From positions 1 through 12,940 of the forward strand of contig CADAXO010000106.1 in the NCBI GenBank assembly GCA_902791885.1: 12,940 nt of DNA, given 5' to 3'. The stretch's first letter is position 1; the number at the start of each line of letters is the position of its first letter. The stretch is from Oscillospiraceae bacterium (GTDB lineage Bacteria; Bacillota_A; Clostridia; Saccharofermentanales; Saccharofermentanaceae). The translations under genes were made by a program, and so were the position numbers. Below are positions 1 through 8,464 of this stretch, in pieces. The notes under the pieces were generated by a model. It saw nothing but the letters and a program-made list of their open reading frames with translations, searched no databases and had not been told where the DNA came from.

Positions 1-318
1 GTGGGTAACTACTGCTATACCGCAGATGTTGTAAGGGGAATCCTCTGTCTTCTTACCAAGGGTGAAGACGGGGAAGCCTATAATGTCGTTAACGAGAATA
101 CTTCCATGATGATCAGGGAAGTGGCTTCCATGGTGTCGGAGGAGATCGCCGAAGGTAAGATCAAGGTGATCTTCGATATTCCCGAGCAGAACGCATTCGG
201 TTATGCTCCCGATACCAAGATGAGACTTTCTTCGAAGAAGATCAACGAACTCGGATGGAAGGCTTCTTACGACCTTCCCGATATGTACCGCAGGATGATC
301 TCGTACTGGGAAGAGTAA
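1..318 (+). CDS. NAD-dependent epimerase/dehydratase, C-terminal part (5' truncated by window edge)
   Basis: This is the last 105 residues of an extended short-chain dehydrogenase/reductase that modifies a nucleotide sugar, probably a 4-epimerase or 4,6-dehydratase acting in the cytoplasm. The fragment shows the family's C-terminal signature: a Y-C-Y-x-x-D-V stretch near residues 4-10, then a GE(D)GEAYNV motif near residues 21-29, a helix beginning at residue 39 (IREVASMVSEEI), and a closing segment with K-I-N-E-L-G-W-K (residues 80-87) typical of the substrate-binding end. The Rossmann nucleotide-binding half and the YxxxK catalytic motif must lie upstream of the window. The GTG at base 1 is almost certainly an internal Val codon, since the domain is only about a third of the usual 300-330 residues. 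The stop codon abuts the ATG of the next gene, so it shares an operon with licD-like and teichoic-acid polymerase genes. The exact sugar cannot be told from this end. Confidence 0.82.
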   Translation: MGNYCYTADVVRGILCLLTKGEDGEAYNVVNENTSMMIREVASMVSEEIAEGKIKVIFDIPEQNAFGYAPDTKMRLSSKKINELGWKASYDLPDMYRRMISYWEE

Positions 319-1224
319 ATGAAGTCCATTGTAACTGCAGATGTTATCCGCACTGTTAAGGTCGAAGGCAGTGTCGAGCTTACGGATGAGCAGCTGAAGC
401 TTCTCCAAAGCAGGCTCTACGATATGGTCGGAGACTTCGTTGAAGCCGCAAGGCAGAGCAATACCAAGCTTTATCTCGGAGGCGGTTCGGTATTAGGAGC
501 CTACAGACACGGCGGCATTATCCCGTGGGACGATGATGTCGATCTTATGGTCACAAGAGACGAGTTCGATAAGTTCCTTGAGACCTTTACGAAGCTTTAT
601 TCCGATAAGTACTGGATTCACGTGCCGGGTAAGACTCCGGGGTATAACCTTCTTTTCCCGCAGTTCAGGCTTAAGGGCACTTCTGTCCGTAACAGGGACG
701 ACGTTGCCAACGATGAGTGCGGCATCCCGATGGATATGTTCATTATCGAGAATACTTACGATAATCCCGTAAGAAGGTTTTTTCACGGCTTGGGAAGCCT
801 TTACTACGGGTTCGCGGTGTCTTCCAGGAAGTTTTACCGTGACTGGGATAAGCTGAAGCCGTTTATCGACAAAAGCGGCAGCAGGTCGCTTAAGATAATG
901 TCCGGCCTGAAAAGGGCTTTCGGCAGATTGCTGGCCTTCAAAGACCTTGATTATTGGGTGTCAAAAGCAGATAATTGTCACTCGTCATGCTATAATACGC
1001 AGAGCAAATTTATAACAGTACCGACCGGGAGAAAGCATTTTTATGGAGAAACGTACAGGAGAAGCGATTATCTTGCCGACAGGCAGATCGACTTTGGCAA
1101 GTACAGGCTTTACTGTCCCGGTAATATCGAAGAATACCTTACAAGAATGTACGGCGATTTTAAGAAGATCCCTGATGAGGACAAACGTGAGCATCATATC
1201 TATCTTGAGCCGTTCAAGATCTGA
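319..1224 (+). CDS. LicD family phosphotransferase
   Basis: This 301-residue protein is of the LicD/fukutin-related nucleotidyltransferase-fold family. Members transfer a phosphorylated alcohol (phosphocholine from CDP-choline in the founding LicD; other family members probably use other CDP-alcohols) onto a glycan in the cytoplasm. The family signature is intact: GGGSVLG at residues 54-60, RHGG at 63-66 and PWDDDVDL at 69-76, where the Asp cluster should bind metal and CDP-substrate. A conserved second block, GIPMDMFI, follows about 60 residues later. No signal peptide or membrane segment is visible, as expected. Length is normal for the family. The start is the ATG directly after the upstream TAA, preceded by GGAAGAG at the end of the previous gene, which implies translational coupling. 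The neighbouring TagF-like polymerase supports a role in decorating or building a phosphodiester-containing wall polymer. Whether the donor is CDP-choline, CDP-ribitol or CDP-glycerol cannot be read from the sequence. Confidence 0.92.
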   Translation: MKSIVTADVIRTVKVEGSVELTDEQLKLLQSRLYDMVGDFVEAARQSNTKLYLGGGSVLGAYRHGGIIPWDDDVDLMVTRDEFDKFLETFTKLYSDKYWIHVPGKTPGYNLLFPQFRLKGTSVRNRDDVANDECGIPMDMFIIENTYDNPVRRFFHGLGSLYYGFAVSSRKFYRDWDKLKPFIDKSGSRSLKIMSGLKRAFGRLLAFKDLDYWVSKADNCHSSCYNTQSKFITVPTGRKHFYGETYRRSDYLADRQIDFGKYRLYCPGNIEEYLTRMYGDFKKIPDEDKREHHIYLEPFKI

Positions 1225-1239
1225 TGCGGGGATCGTCAT

Positions 1240-4200
1240 ATGGCATTGCTGAGTGTTATTTATATAAGTAACGGTGACGGTAAGCTCGATTCCAAATCCC
1301 TGGATTGCTTAAGCAAGCAGTCTTTCAAGGATGTTTCTTATGTTATATTCGCTGATGAGTCCTCTGAACCTGTAAAGAAGTTCGCGGGATCCTGTGATGC
1401 CAAAGTGATCGCGAGATCTTCTTCCAAGGCAGCAGACCTTAACAAGGCCAAGGAACACATCAACAGACTCGGACTAATCACATTCGTCGAGTCCGGCGAT
1501 ACGTTCCCGGCGAATTACTTCGGTACTATGATTGAGTCATTCAGGATCAATCCCAAGCTTCCGAATAAGTTCTATCAATACGGTATCACCACAAGAAAGT
1601 CCGGCGTTAACGGCAAGAAGGATATATTCTCGACCAATACCGAAGAGCTTCCCGTACGTAAGATCTCTATCGATGCCGTATATTCGGTCGTTCCCAGAGC
1701 TTTGAGGGGAACGTGGATCAGAGGCGACTACTTCGCTACTCATTCAATGAATGAGGATCTTAAGTATGAATTCGAGAAGGATTATCTTTACAGGATGATC
1801 TTAAACGGTAACAGGTCAGCCAATAAGCTTCTGTTTAACAGTTCTTTGACATATACGTTCAACGATGTGCTCGAGAACGATTACAGAATGTTCGATCCCT
1901 ACTATACCCGTGAATATTACTACGAATATCTGGATGAATTCTGGGTTCCGTTCCTGGAAGATATTAAGAATAAGTACAAGAAGGTGCCTTTGCTGATCCA
2001 GTATCAGGCCCTTTATGAACTTAATTCCAGAATGAATGCCAATCATAATAACAGGAATAAGCATCTGATTCCGGAAAGCGAAGCCATCGAGTATCTTACG
2101 TCATGGCAGAAGATCCTTAAGTACATAGATGATGAGGTTATCCTTAACCATTACATGCAGGACTTTGCTGTTAAGGATATCTTCCTTCAAAGAATGCTTC
2201 TTAGGATCAAGAATCACGATGAGAATCTTAACTTCGATTATTTCTATGTTGAAGGAGAGCTTTATTACGGCAAGAACCGTAATGTAATTAAGCCCGTAAC
2301 AGCGCACCCGGTTGAAGTGATCTATATGGAGTGCAACGACGGTTTCCTTCATATTGACGGCGTGTGTGCCGATGTATTTGACCTGACCGAAGGCGAATTC
2401 GAATGTATCGCCGCAGGCGTAAAGATCGATATCCACTATACTGAAAGGTATACGCACACCAAGCTTTTCGGTGCTGCTGTATACAAGAAGAGACCTTTCG
2501 AGATAGACGTTAAGATCGAGAATACCAAGAATGTATCCATAGGCTTCTTCTATAACATAGGCCAGAGCCATATAGATCTTCCGATATCATTCCCGTCTCA
2601 TTTCAGCCGTCTGTCCAACAGATTCAAGATGAGTTATTGGGTATTCAAGTCGTTTGATATCCGTTATATGGTCACGCTTATTAACAACCACCTGTCCGTA
2701 AAGAGGATAGGCAGGGTCGGTCTTAAGAAGAAGGAAGTCAGACTGCGCCGTGAGATGTTTGTCAGGTCTTTCAAGGATAAGAAAGCCGGTATCTTCCTTT
2801 GGATGAGGATCGCTTATTTCTTCTTCAGACCTTTTATGAAGAAGAGACCGATATGGCTGTTCTTCGACAAGATCTACAAGGGCGGGGATTCGGCAGAGTA
2901 TATCTATAAATATGCGAGCAAGCAGGATGACGGTATCGATAAGTACTACCTTATCGATAAGAATGCTGCGGATTATGAAAGACTTAAGAAGGAAGGCTAT
3001 AAGCCCCTTGTCCGCGGAAGCTTTAAGCACCGTCTGATATTCCTTTATTCCGATATGGTCATCGCATCCAATTCGACGATCATGGAGTTTAACGATTACT
3101 CCGTCGGAACGTCTTCTTACATAAGAGACCTTATAAACTTCGACGTCGTATGCGTTCAGCACGGAATGTCCATCCAGAAGATCGCTATAGCCCAGAACAG
3201 ATTAAGAGACAATATCAAGCTTTATTTCTGTGCGTCTCCTTACGAGATCGAGAATCTCAACCATCCCGTTTATGACTATGCGGGCAGGAATATCCTTCAC
3301 TTAACGGGGGTTCCGAGATTTGACGGTCTTAAGGACAGACACAAGAAGCAGATAATAATAAGTCCTACATGGAGAATGCAGGCTGCATTGGCGCCTAAGG
3401 GCAATGAGGGTGTGGAAAGAGACTACAACCCCATGTTCAAGCAGACTACTTACTTCAAGATCTATAACAGTCTCATCAATGATCCGAGACTTATTAATGC
3501 AGCAAAAGAATACGGTTACAACCTTCTTTATGTTCTGCATCCTATCGTAAGCCCTCAGCTTAAGGACTTCGATAAGAACGATTACGTCAAGATCGTTCCT
3601 TCTGTAGGCGACTTCAGTTATGAGGACGCTTTCTGTGAATCGAGCCTGATGGTAACAGACTATTCCGGAATCCAATTCGACTTCGCTTATATGCGCAAGC
3701 CTGTTTTGTATCTTCACCATAAGGATATGCCGACCCACTACGAGGAGGGCACATACCATTACGATAAGAACGGCTTCGGTGAGATCTGCCGTGATAACGA
3801 TGAGCTTATCGATCTTCTTATCGAATACATGAAGAACGACTGTAAGATGAAGGATGAGTATGTAAGAAGGGCAGACGACTTCTTCGCATTCAGCGATAAC
3901 AATAACTGCTCCAGGATCTATCCTGTAATGCAAAGATTCACCACGGACAGATATGTTGAGCCTGAGAAGCCTCTTATCATGAGTTTCCCTTCGGATCTTC
4001 ATAAGTTCTATATCGAAGGATCTTTGTTCGCTCATATCTTCCAGACGAATAAGGCTGATTACAAGAACCTTGCTTTCAAGGAAAAGGTCAATGCTCTGGA
4101 CAGAAAACTTACCAAGTCTCTCAGAAGGAGAAGATATAAGAAGATCAAGGTTCAGAAGAACAAGATACTTTTCCTGACTTACGACAGCACATATATCTGC

Positions 4201-5238
4201 AATCCCAGATATATAGCTGAAGAAATCTTAAGAAGAAATCTCGATGTCGATCTTGTCTGGGGTGTTCCTCATGACGGAAGAATGAACTTCAAGATGTTCC
4301 CCGAGCGTATAAGACTTGTTAAGCGCGGAACCGAAGCGATGTTCATAGAGCAGGCTTCTGCAGGAATTTGGATAGACAATGCCCTTGAATTCCTTATCTA
4401 TCAGATCCCTAAGAAGCCGGAGCAGACATATTTCAACACATGGCACGGAAGTCTCGGCATCAAGAAGCTCTCAGGAACCGACGTATGGGTAGAGCGTGCT
4501 TCTTACTGCAATAAGTACACCGACTACTGCATAACGAATTCCGTTTTCGAAGAGGAAGTATTCAGAAATACTTTCTGGAAGGACACGCCTTTCCTTAAGG
4601 TAGGACACGCGCGTAATGATGTTTTCTTCGATAAGGACGAACAGGAAAGACTCAAGGCCAAGTTAAGGGCTTACTATAACCTCGACGAAGAAACGCATAC
4701 TTTCCTCTATGCTCCTACTTTCAGGGAAAACGGTCTTACAGATTATGAAGATATTGATTATGTAAGACTTAAGAACGCCCTCGAAAAGAGCTTCGGAGGC
4801 AAGTGGGTAATCCTCGTAAGATGGCATCACAAAGAAAGAGCTCTCCGCCTGATGCCCGAGGGTAAGGATTGGATACTTGATGCTTCTAATTACGGCGATA
4901 TGCAGGAATTGCTGCCTGCTATCGATGCCGGTATGTCGGATTACTCCAGCTGGGTTTACGACTATATCCTCATGGGTAAACCTGTATTCTTATATATTCC
5001 CGATGTCGATAACTACGACCAGGTAAGAGGCTTCTATTATCCTTTGGAGACTACGCCTTTCCCTCTGGCGAAGACCAACAACGAGCTTGTTAAGGCAATC
5101 GAGACTTTTGACGATGCGGCTTATGAGGTTAAGGTCAAGAAGTTCCTCGAAGAAAAGGGATGCTATGAGGAAGGTACGGCTGCCAAGAGGATAGTCGATA
5201 AGATCGAGGAGATAATAAGCGGAGAGAAGGATGAATAA
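1240..5238 (+). CDS. Large teichoic-acid-type polymerase: degenerate GT2-like N-terminus plus two CDP-glycerol glycerophosphotransferase (TagF/TagB-like) domains
   Basis: This 1332-residue protein probably transfers polyol-phosphate units from a CDP-polyol onto a membrane-linked acceptor at the inner face of the membrane. Residues 1 to about 250 resemble a family 2 glycosyltransferase fold (LLSVIYISN at the start, CLSKQSFKDVSYVIFAD at 23-39, ITFVESGDTF in place of the usual DxD loop), so this part may be inactive or use another metal site. Residues of about 350-460 look like a beta-rich linker. The first TagF-like domain (about 530-900) has QHG with His641, HP with His767 and TDYSG at 806-810. 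The second (about 960-1320) has WHG with His1069, WHH at 1195-1197 and SDYSS at 1233-1237. These match the catalytic His pair and nucleotide-binding loop of the TagF family. Single-domain TagB and GT-plus-TagF proteins are much shorter. It lies 15 bases after licD-like and overlaps the next gene by 8 bases. No membrane segment is evident. Confidence 0.9.
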   Translation: MALLSVIYISNGDGKLDSKSLDCLSKQSFKDVSYVIFADESSEPVKKFAGSCDAKVIARSSSKAADLNKAKEHINRLGLITFVESGDTFPANYFGTMIESFRINPKLPNKFYQYGITTRKSGVNGKKDIFSTNTEELPVRKISIDAVYSVVPRALRGTWIRGDYFATHSMNEDLKYEFEKDYLYRMILNGNRSANKLLFNSSLTYTFNDVLENDYRMFDPYYTREYYYEYLDEFWVPFLEDIKNKYKKVPLLIQYQALYELNSRMNANHNNRNKHLIPESEAIEYLTSWQKILKYIDDEVILNHYMQDFAVKDIFLQRMLLRIKNHDENLNFDYFYVEGELYYGKNRNVIKPVTAHPVEVIYMECNDGFLHIDGVCADVFDLTEGEFECIAAGVKIDIHYTERYTHTKLFGAAVYKKRPFEIDVKIENTKNVSIGFFYNIGQSHIDLPISFPSHFSRLSNRFKMSYWVFKSFDIRYMVTLINNHLSVKRIGRVGLKKKEVRLRREMFVRSFKDKKAGIFLWMRIAYFFFRPFMKKRPIWLFFDKIYKGGDSAEYIYKYASKQDDGIDKYYLIDKNAADYERLKKEGYKPLVRGSFKHRLIFLYSDMVIASNSTIMEFNDYSVGTSSYIRDLINFDVVCVQHGMSIQKIAIAQNRLRDNIKLYFCASPYEIENLNHPVYDYAGRNILHLTGVPRFDGLKDRHKKQIIISPTWRMQAALAPKGNEGVERDYNPMFKQTTYFKIYNSLINDPRLINAAKEYGYNLLYVLHPIVSPQLKDFDKNDYVKIVPSVGDFSYEDAFCESSLMVTDYSGIQFDFAYMRKPVLYLHHKDMPTHYEEGTYHYDKNGFGEICRDNDELIDLLIEYMKNDCKMKDEYVRRADDFFAFSDNNNCSRIYPVMQRFTTDRYVEPEKPLIMSFPSDLHKFYIEGSLFAHIFQTNKADYKNLAFKEKVNALDRKLTKSLRRRRYKKIKVQKNKILFLTYDSTYICNPRYIAEEILRRNLDVDLVWGVPHDGRMNFKMFPERIRLVKRGTEAMFIEQASAGIWIDNALEFLIYQIPKKPEQTYFNTWHGSLGIKKLSGTDVWVERASYCNKYTDYCITNSVFEEEVFRNTFWKDTPFLKVGHARNDVFFDKDEQERLKAKLRAYYNLDEETHTFLYAPTFRENGLTDYEDIDYVRLKNALEKSFGGKWVILVRWHHKERALRLMPEGKDWILDASNYGDMQELLPAIDAGMSDYSSWVYDYILMGKPVFLYIPDVDNYDQVRGFYYPLETTPFPLAKTNNELVKAIETFDDAAYEVKVKKFLEEKGCYEEGTAAKRIVDKIEEIISGEKDE

Positions 5239-7369
5239 AAGAGAATCCGTATATCATGTCCTTCAGAAGATACTCCTGTGCGTTATGGTGGTGTTCTCAT
5301 TTGTCACTATAGCTGGTGCAGTATTCTTCTTTACGAGGATCTCATGGGGGACGGAATATAATAAATCGGTTCTTGTTGCATTCGAACTGTTCTTCTCTTT
5401 GCAGCTGATGCTTCTTATCGGTTTCCTGTTCAAGCTTACGGATAAGGCCGATACTCCCAAGAAATCTTATATAATTACTGCCGCATACTTCATTTTTGCG
5501 GTAATAATCATGGCCGTGCTCTTTTGCAATCTTAATCCGAGACCGGTCACCGACAGCTACGACGATCTTAATGCCGCGCGGGTCATCATGAATGAAGGTT
5601 ATTTCACGCTTGATAATCCTCATGCCGCGGAGGTTAAGCAGTTCAGTAATAACTTCCTTCTGATCATCGTCTTTAAGGCTTTCCTTACGGTCTTCGATAA
5701 GATCGGGATAACGGATATCTACCGTGTCTTTTATGTAATTAATGCTCTTACATTGCTTCTCGGGAATTTCCTTGTATGGAAGTTCATTAAGGAGGCACGA
5801 GGTCATAAGGCTGCGAACAAGGTCCTTTGCCTGTTTGTTCTTAATCCTGTTTACTACATGCTGATCTTCTGGATATATCAGGTTCTGGTAAGCTACCCGC
5901 TTCTTGTAGGCGTAGTCTACTGCATGTATAAGATAAGAAAAGCTGAAAGCCGTAAGAAGGTTATCATTTGGTCAGTTGTATTCGGCCTTGTAAGCTTCAT
6001 CGCATATAAGATCAGACCCAATATATTCCCGATAATCGCAGCGGCCCTTATCATGATCTTCATCCTGGATTTTAAGAAGAAGTGGAAGAAGGGGCTTGTT
6101 GTTGTGCTTGCTGCTCTTATCGCGGTTATTCCAATGTGGATGTTTGTGAATAACAGAGTTGATAAGTATTTCTCCGAGGTCTCGGATTCAACCTACAGTC
6201 TGTACTATTGGTTCAGCTTGGGATCTCACGATAACGGTGGAACATCCACCAAGACAGTCGAGAAGACCATCATCAGCGAATACGGGGATGACTTCGAAGG
6301 AAGAGATGCGGCTTTCCGTGATTACGTTATCGAGAACTATAAGAATATGGGGATCACAGGCGTTTGCAATCTGTGGCTTCGTAAGATAATCGTTAACTGG
6401 TCCGACGGTTACTGTGATCTTGAGATAAGACATACTGAGGGTAATCACGATTCGATGCTTTACGAGTATCTTGTCGGCAACCGATCCGAGTTGTTCGTCA
6501 TTTACTGTCAGGCTTACCGCCTTGTAACCATGATCGGCTTTGCGATCTATGCTTTAAACCTTATAAGGAAAAAGAATATCAGTCTTTTGGATACAGTCCT
6601 TTTCCTCTCTGTGGCGGGAGGCTATGTATTCTATCTTATCTGGGAGGTTAAAAGCGTTTATTCGCTTGTTCTTGCGCCTTTCATTCTTATCCTCGCCGTC
6701 CCCGGTTTTGAATGGTTCGGAAATAAGACTTCTTCGCAGAAGAAGATAACTGTGCTTCCGTATGTGATCGGTGCTTTGCTGTCCGTACTGCTTCTTGTGT
6801 CGTTCGGACGCGAGACATCGGATTTCATGTACTACCGTGTGCACGGCACCTACAACAACAGGCACCGCATCAAGATCCTTGACGGGGAGACCGTGAATCA
6901 GACTTTTCGATGTGCGAAGCCTTTTAATGTAATTGAACTGCCTGTAGCTGTCTCGGAAGGCGAGAACGATGCTTTGTATGTTTACAGACTGTCTTCGGCA
7001 GACGGTACCTTACAGACAGAGGGCTCGTACTGCGCGGAATCCGTAAGAGACGACACTCTTACAATTACACCGGGAACCGTGCTCCCCGAAGGCGAGTATT
7101 CTCTTGAGATTACAAAGGAGTCGGATTCTGACTCTTATGTTGCAGTATATACCTATAACTCGTACTACTACGACCAATATGACGGCGTTCTTCATATCGA
7201 CGGCGAGGAGCAGACCGGAGACCTTCGTATGCGTGTGGGTTATTCTGCGAACGAAAGGTATTTTAGTAATACAATGACTATAACTGTGGTGGTGCTGTAT
7301 CTTGTCTTTTCCGTCTGTGGCGTGGGATGTCTTGTGATGAGGAAAGAAGAGGAATTAACGGAGGTTTGA
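5231..7369 (+). CDS. Polytopic membrane protein, probable GT-C fold (GT39/ArnT-like) glycosyltransferase with extracytoplasmic C-terminal domain
   Basis: This 712-residue integral membrane protein has an estimated 14-15 hydrophobic segments (for example about residues 12-32, 48-68, 81-101, then many up to about 523). After the third segment an outward loop carries T-D-S-Y-D-D (residues 107-112) followed by LNAAR, resembling the acidic first-loop motif of GT-C enzymes that use polyprenyl-phosphate sugars. Residues of about 525-680 form a non-membrane, probably beta-sandwich domain with many Tyr, Asp and Ser residues, closed by a last membrane helix at about 680-702 and a short charged tail. 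The ATG overlaps the previous gene by 8 bases and is preceded by GGAGAGAAGG. The next gene makes a polyprenyl-phosphate sugar, which fits as its donor supplier. The family assignment rests on topology and one motif, so a flippase, polymerase or other glycan-handling membrane protein remains possible. Confidence 0.72.
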   Translation: MNKRESVYHVLQKILLCVMVVFSFVTIAGAVFFFTRISWGTEYNKSVLVAFELFFSLQLMLLIGFLFKLTDKADTPKKSYIITAAYFIFAVIIMAVLFCNLNPRPVTDSYDDLNAARVIMNEGYFTLDNPHAAEVKQFSNNFLLIIVFKAFLTVFDKIGITDIYRVFYVINALTLLLGNFLVWKFIKEARGHKAANKVLCLFVLNPVYYMLIFWIYQVLVSYPLLVGVVYCMYKIRKAESRKKVIIWSVVFGLVSFIAYKIRPNIFPIIAAALIMIFILDFKKKWKKGLVVVLAALIAVIPMWMFVNNRVDKYFSEVSDSTYSLYYWFSLGSHDNGGTSTKTVEKTIISEYGDDFEGRDAAFRDYVIENYKNMGITGVCNLWLRKIIVNWSDGYCDLEIRHTEGNHDSMLYEYLVGNRSELFVIYCQAYRLVTMIGFAIYALNLIRKKNISLLDTVLFLSVAGGYVFYLIWEVKSVYSLVLAPFILILAVPGFEWFGNKTSSQKKITVLPYVIGALLSVLLLVSFGRETSDFMYYRVHGTYNNRHRIKILDGETVNQTFRCAKPFNVIELPVAVSEGENDALYVYRLSSADGTLQTEGSYCAESVRDDTLTITPGTVLPEGEYSLEITKESDSDSYVAVYTYNSYYYDQYDGVLHIDGEEQTGDLRMRVGYSANERYFSNTMTITVVVLYLVFSVCGVGCLVMRKEEELTEV
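7360..7365 (+). promoter_or_regulatory. Shine-Dalgarno site GGAGGT that fixes the start of the GT2 gene
   Basis: A consensus GGAGGT ends 6 bases before the ATG at 7372. The in-frame ATG at 7327 lies inside the previous gene, has no such site, and would add 15 residues with no family counterpart. The 7372 start is therefore preferred. The site overlaps the end of the upstream coding region, so translation is probably coupled. Confidence 0.85.
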
Positions 7370-7371
7370 TA

Positions 7372-8376
7372 ATGAGTGAAATGACTGTTAGTTCAGAAAA
7401 AACGGGATTGCCCTTATTATGGATCGTTATACCGTGTTATAACGAAGAAGAGGTGTTGCCGATTACAGCCCCTTTATTCCTTGATCAGATCAACAAAATG
7501 ATAGCATCAGGTAAGATATCTCCATTGAGCAGGATACTGTTCGTTAATGATGGTTCAAAGGATAAGACGTGGGAGCTGATTTTAGATCTTTCTAAACAGG
7601 ATGAACACTACATCGGAATCAGCCAGAGTCGTAACAGAGGACATCAGAATGCTGTTCTGGCAGGCCTTATGGAGGCGGTTGATAAATGCGATATTACAAT
7701 CTCGATAGATTGTGACGGTCAGGACGATATTTCCGCTATGGATAAGATGATTGACGATTATATTTCCGGAGCTGAAGTAGTTTACGGAGTAAGATCAAAG
7801 CGGGTTACGGATACAGCATTTAAGCGAATGACAGCCGAAGGATTCTATAAAATGTTGAATCTTATGGGTGTAGAGGTGGTTTTCAACCATGCGGATTATA
7901 GGTTGATAAGTTCCAGAGTCCTTGAGGAATTCGAGAGCTTTCAAGAGGTTAATCTCTTTCTTCGCGGTATGATCCCGCTTGTCGGATTCAAGAGTACTAC
8001 TGTATATTACGAGCGCGGCGAGCGGATGGCGGGCGATAGCCATTATCCTTTGACCAAAATGATTCATCTTGCGTTTGACGGTATTACCAGTCTGTCGATT
8101 AAGCCAATCTCAATGATTATCGGTGTAGGTTGCTTTGTGAGTTTCCTTGGCTTTATAGGTATTATCTGGGCAGTTGTAATGAATATCCTCGGTTCAACTG
8201 TAGCAGGTTGGGCATCAACAATTTGTATCATATGTTTCCTTGGCGGTATCCAGCTTTTCTCTATCGGAATTATCGGTGAATATATCGGAAAGATTTATAT
8301 GGAGACAAAGAGAAGACCCCGATATATTATCAGCGAGAGAACATGGGATCCTTACAATAGAAAGTATAAAGGTTAA
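7372..8376 (+). CDS. Polyprenyl-phosphate glycosyltransferase, GT2 family (GtrB/DPM1-like)
   Basis: This 334-residue enzyme should transfer a sugar from a nucleotide donor to undecaprenyl phosphate on the cytoplasmic face, making a lipid-linked monosaccharide for use outside. The catalytic domain shows PCYNEEE at residues 21-27, FVNDGSKD at 57-64, RGHQNA at 89-94 and the metal-binding D-C-D-G-Q-D-D at 113-119. The family-typical RxxGxSxYPLxKMxxLAxDGI block appears as ERMAGDSHYPLTKMIHLAFDGI. Two membrane helices follow at about 242-268 and 275-300, then a basic tail (KRRPRYII), as in GtrB and CsbB relatives. The usual QDP after the DxD is here QDD, a mild deviation. The gene starts 2 bases after the previous stop and so closes the operon. 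It probably feeds the upstream GT-C-like membrane protein. Its Lys codons mix AAA and AAG more than the genes upstream, which may mark a different origin. Confidence 0.92.
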   Translation: MSEMTVSSEKTGLPLLWIVIPCYNEEEVLPITAPLFLDQINKMIASGKISPLSRILFVNDGSKDKTWELILDLSKQDEHYIGISQSRNRGHQNAVLAGLMEAVDKCDITISIDCDGQDDISAMDKMIDDYISGAEVVYGVRSKRVTDTAFKRMTAEGFYKMLNLMGVEVVFNHADYRLISSRVLEEFESFQEVNLFLRGMIPLVGFKSTTVYYERGERMAGDSHYPLTKMIHLAFDGITSLSIKPISMIIGVGCFVSFLGFIGIIWAVVMNILGSTVAGWASTICIICFLGGIQLFSIGIIGEYIGKIYMETKRRPRYIISERTWDPYNRKYKG

Positions 8377-8383
8377 GGAATTA

Positions 8384-8412
8384 TTTACAGTTTATTCGCA
8401 TTGAGTTATTAG
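8384..8412 (+). promoter_or_regulatory. Possible sigma-A promoter upstream of the first secreted-protein gene
   Basis: TTTACA (8384-8389) resembles a -35 box and TATTAG (8407-8412) a weak -10 box, with a 17-base spacer. This would give a leader of about 45 bases. An alternative pair is TTGAGT (8401-8406) with TAAAAT (8422-8427) at a short 15-base spacer. The 88-base gap has no strong terminator, so read-through from the glycan operon is also possible. Confidence 0.3.
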
Positions 8413-8414
8413 CG

Positions 8415-8435
8415 ATAAAGATAAAATATCTTTAT
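8415..8435. repeat. Perfect AT-rich inverted repeat (9-bp arms, 3-bp spacer)
   Basis: ATAAAGATA (8415-8423) and TATCTTTAT (8427-8435) are perfect inverted copies around AAA. It lies between the glycan operon and the first secreted-protein gene, just after the candidate promoter and 29 bases before the ATG. There is no following T-run and the stem is all A/T except one pair, so an intrinsic terminator is unlikely. An operator for a dimeric regulator or a chance AT palindrome are the alternatives. Confidence 0.4.
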
Positions 8436-8464
8436 ATATAAAATTATAAAAGATCGAGGTTCAT

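Noticed and set aside
2101..3162. Two further - strand open frames (2101-2571, 2587-3162)
   Set aside because: Both are antisense shadows of the same large + strand gene, without ribosome sites or family motifs.
3301..4035. Long - strand open frame (244 codons) inside the TagF-like gene
   Set aside because: The + strand here encodes conserved catalytic motifs (His767, TDYSG). The antisense frame has no recognisable domain and arises from codon bias.
7327..7371. In-frame upstream ATG that would lengthen the GT2 protein by 15 residues
   Set aside because: It lies within the preceding gene and lacks a ribosome binding site, while a consensus GGAGGT sits 6 bases before ATG 7372.
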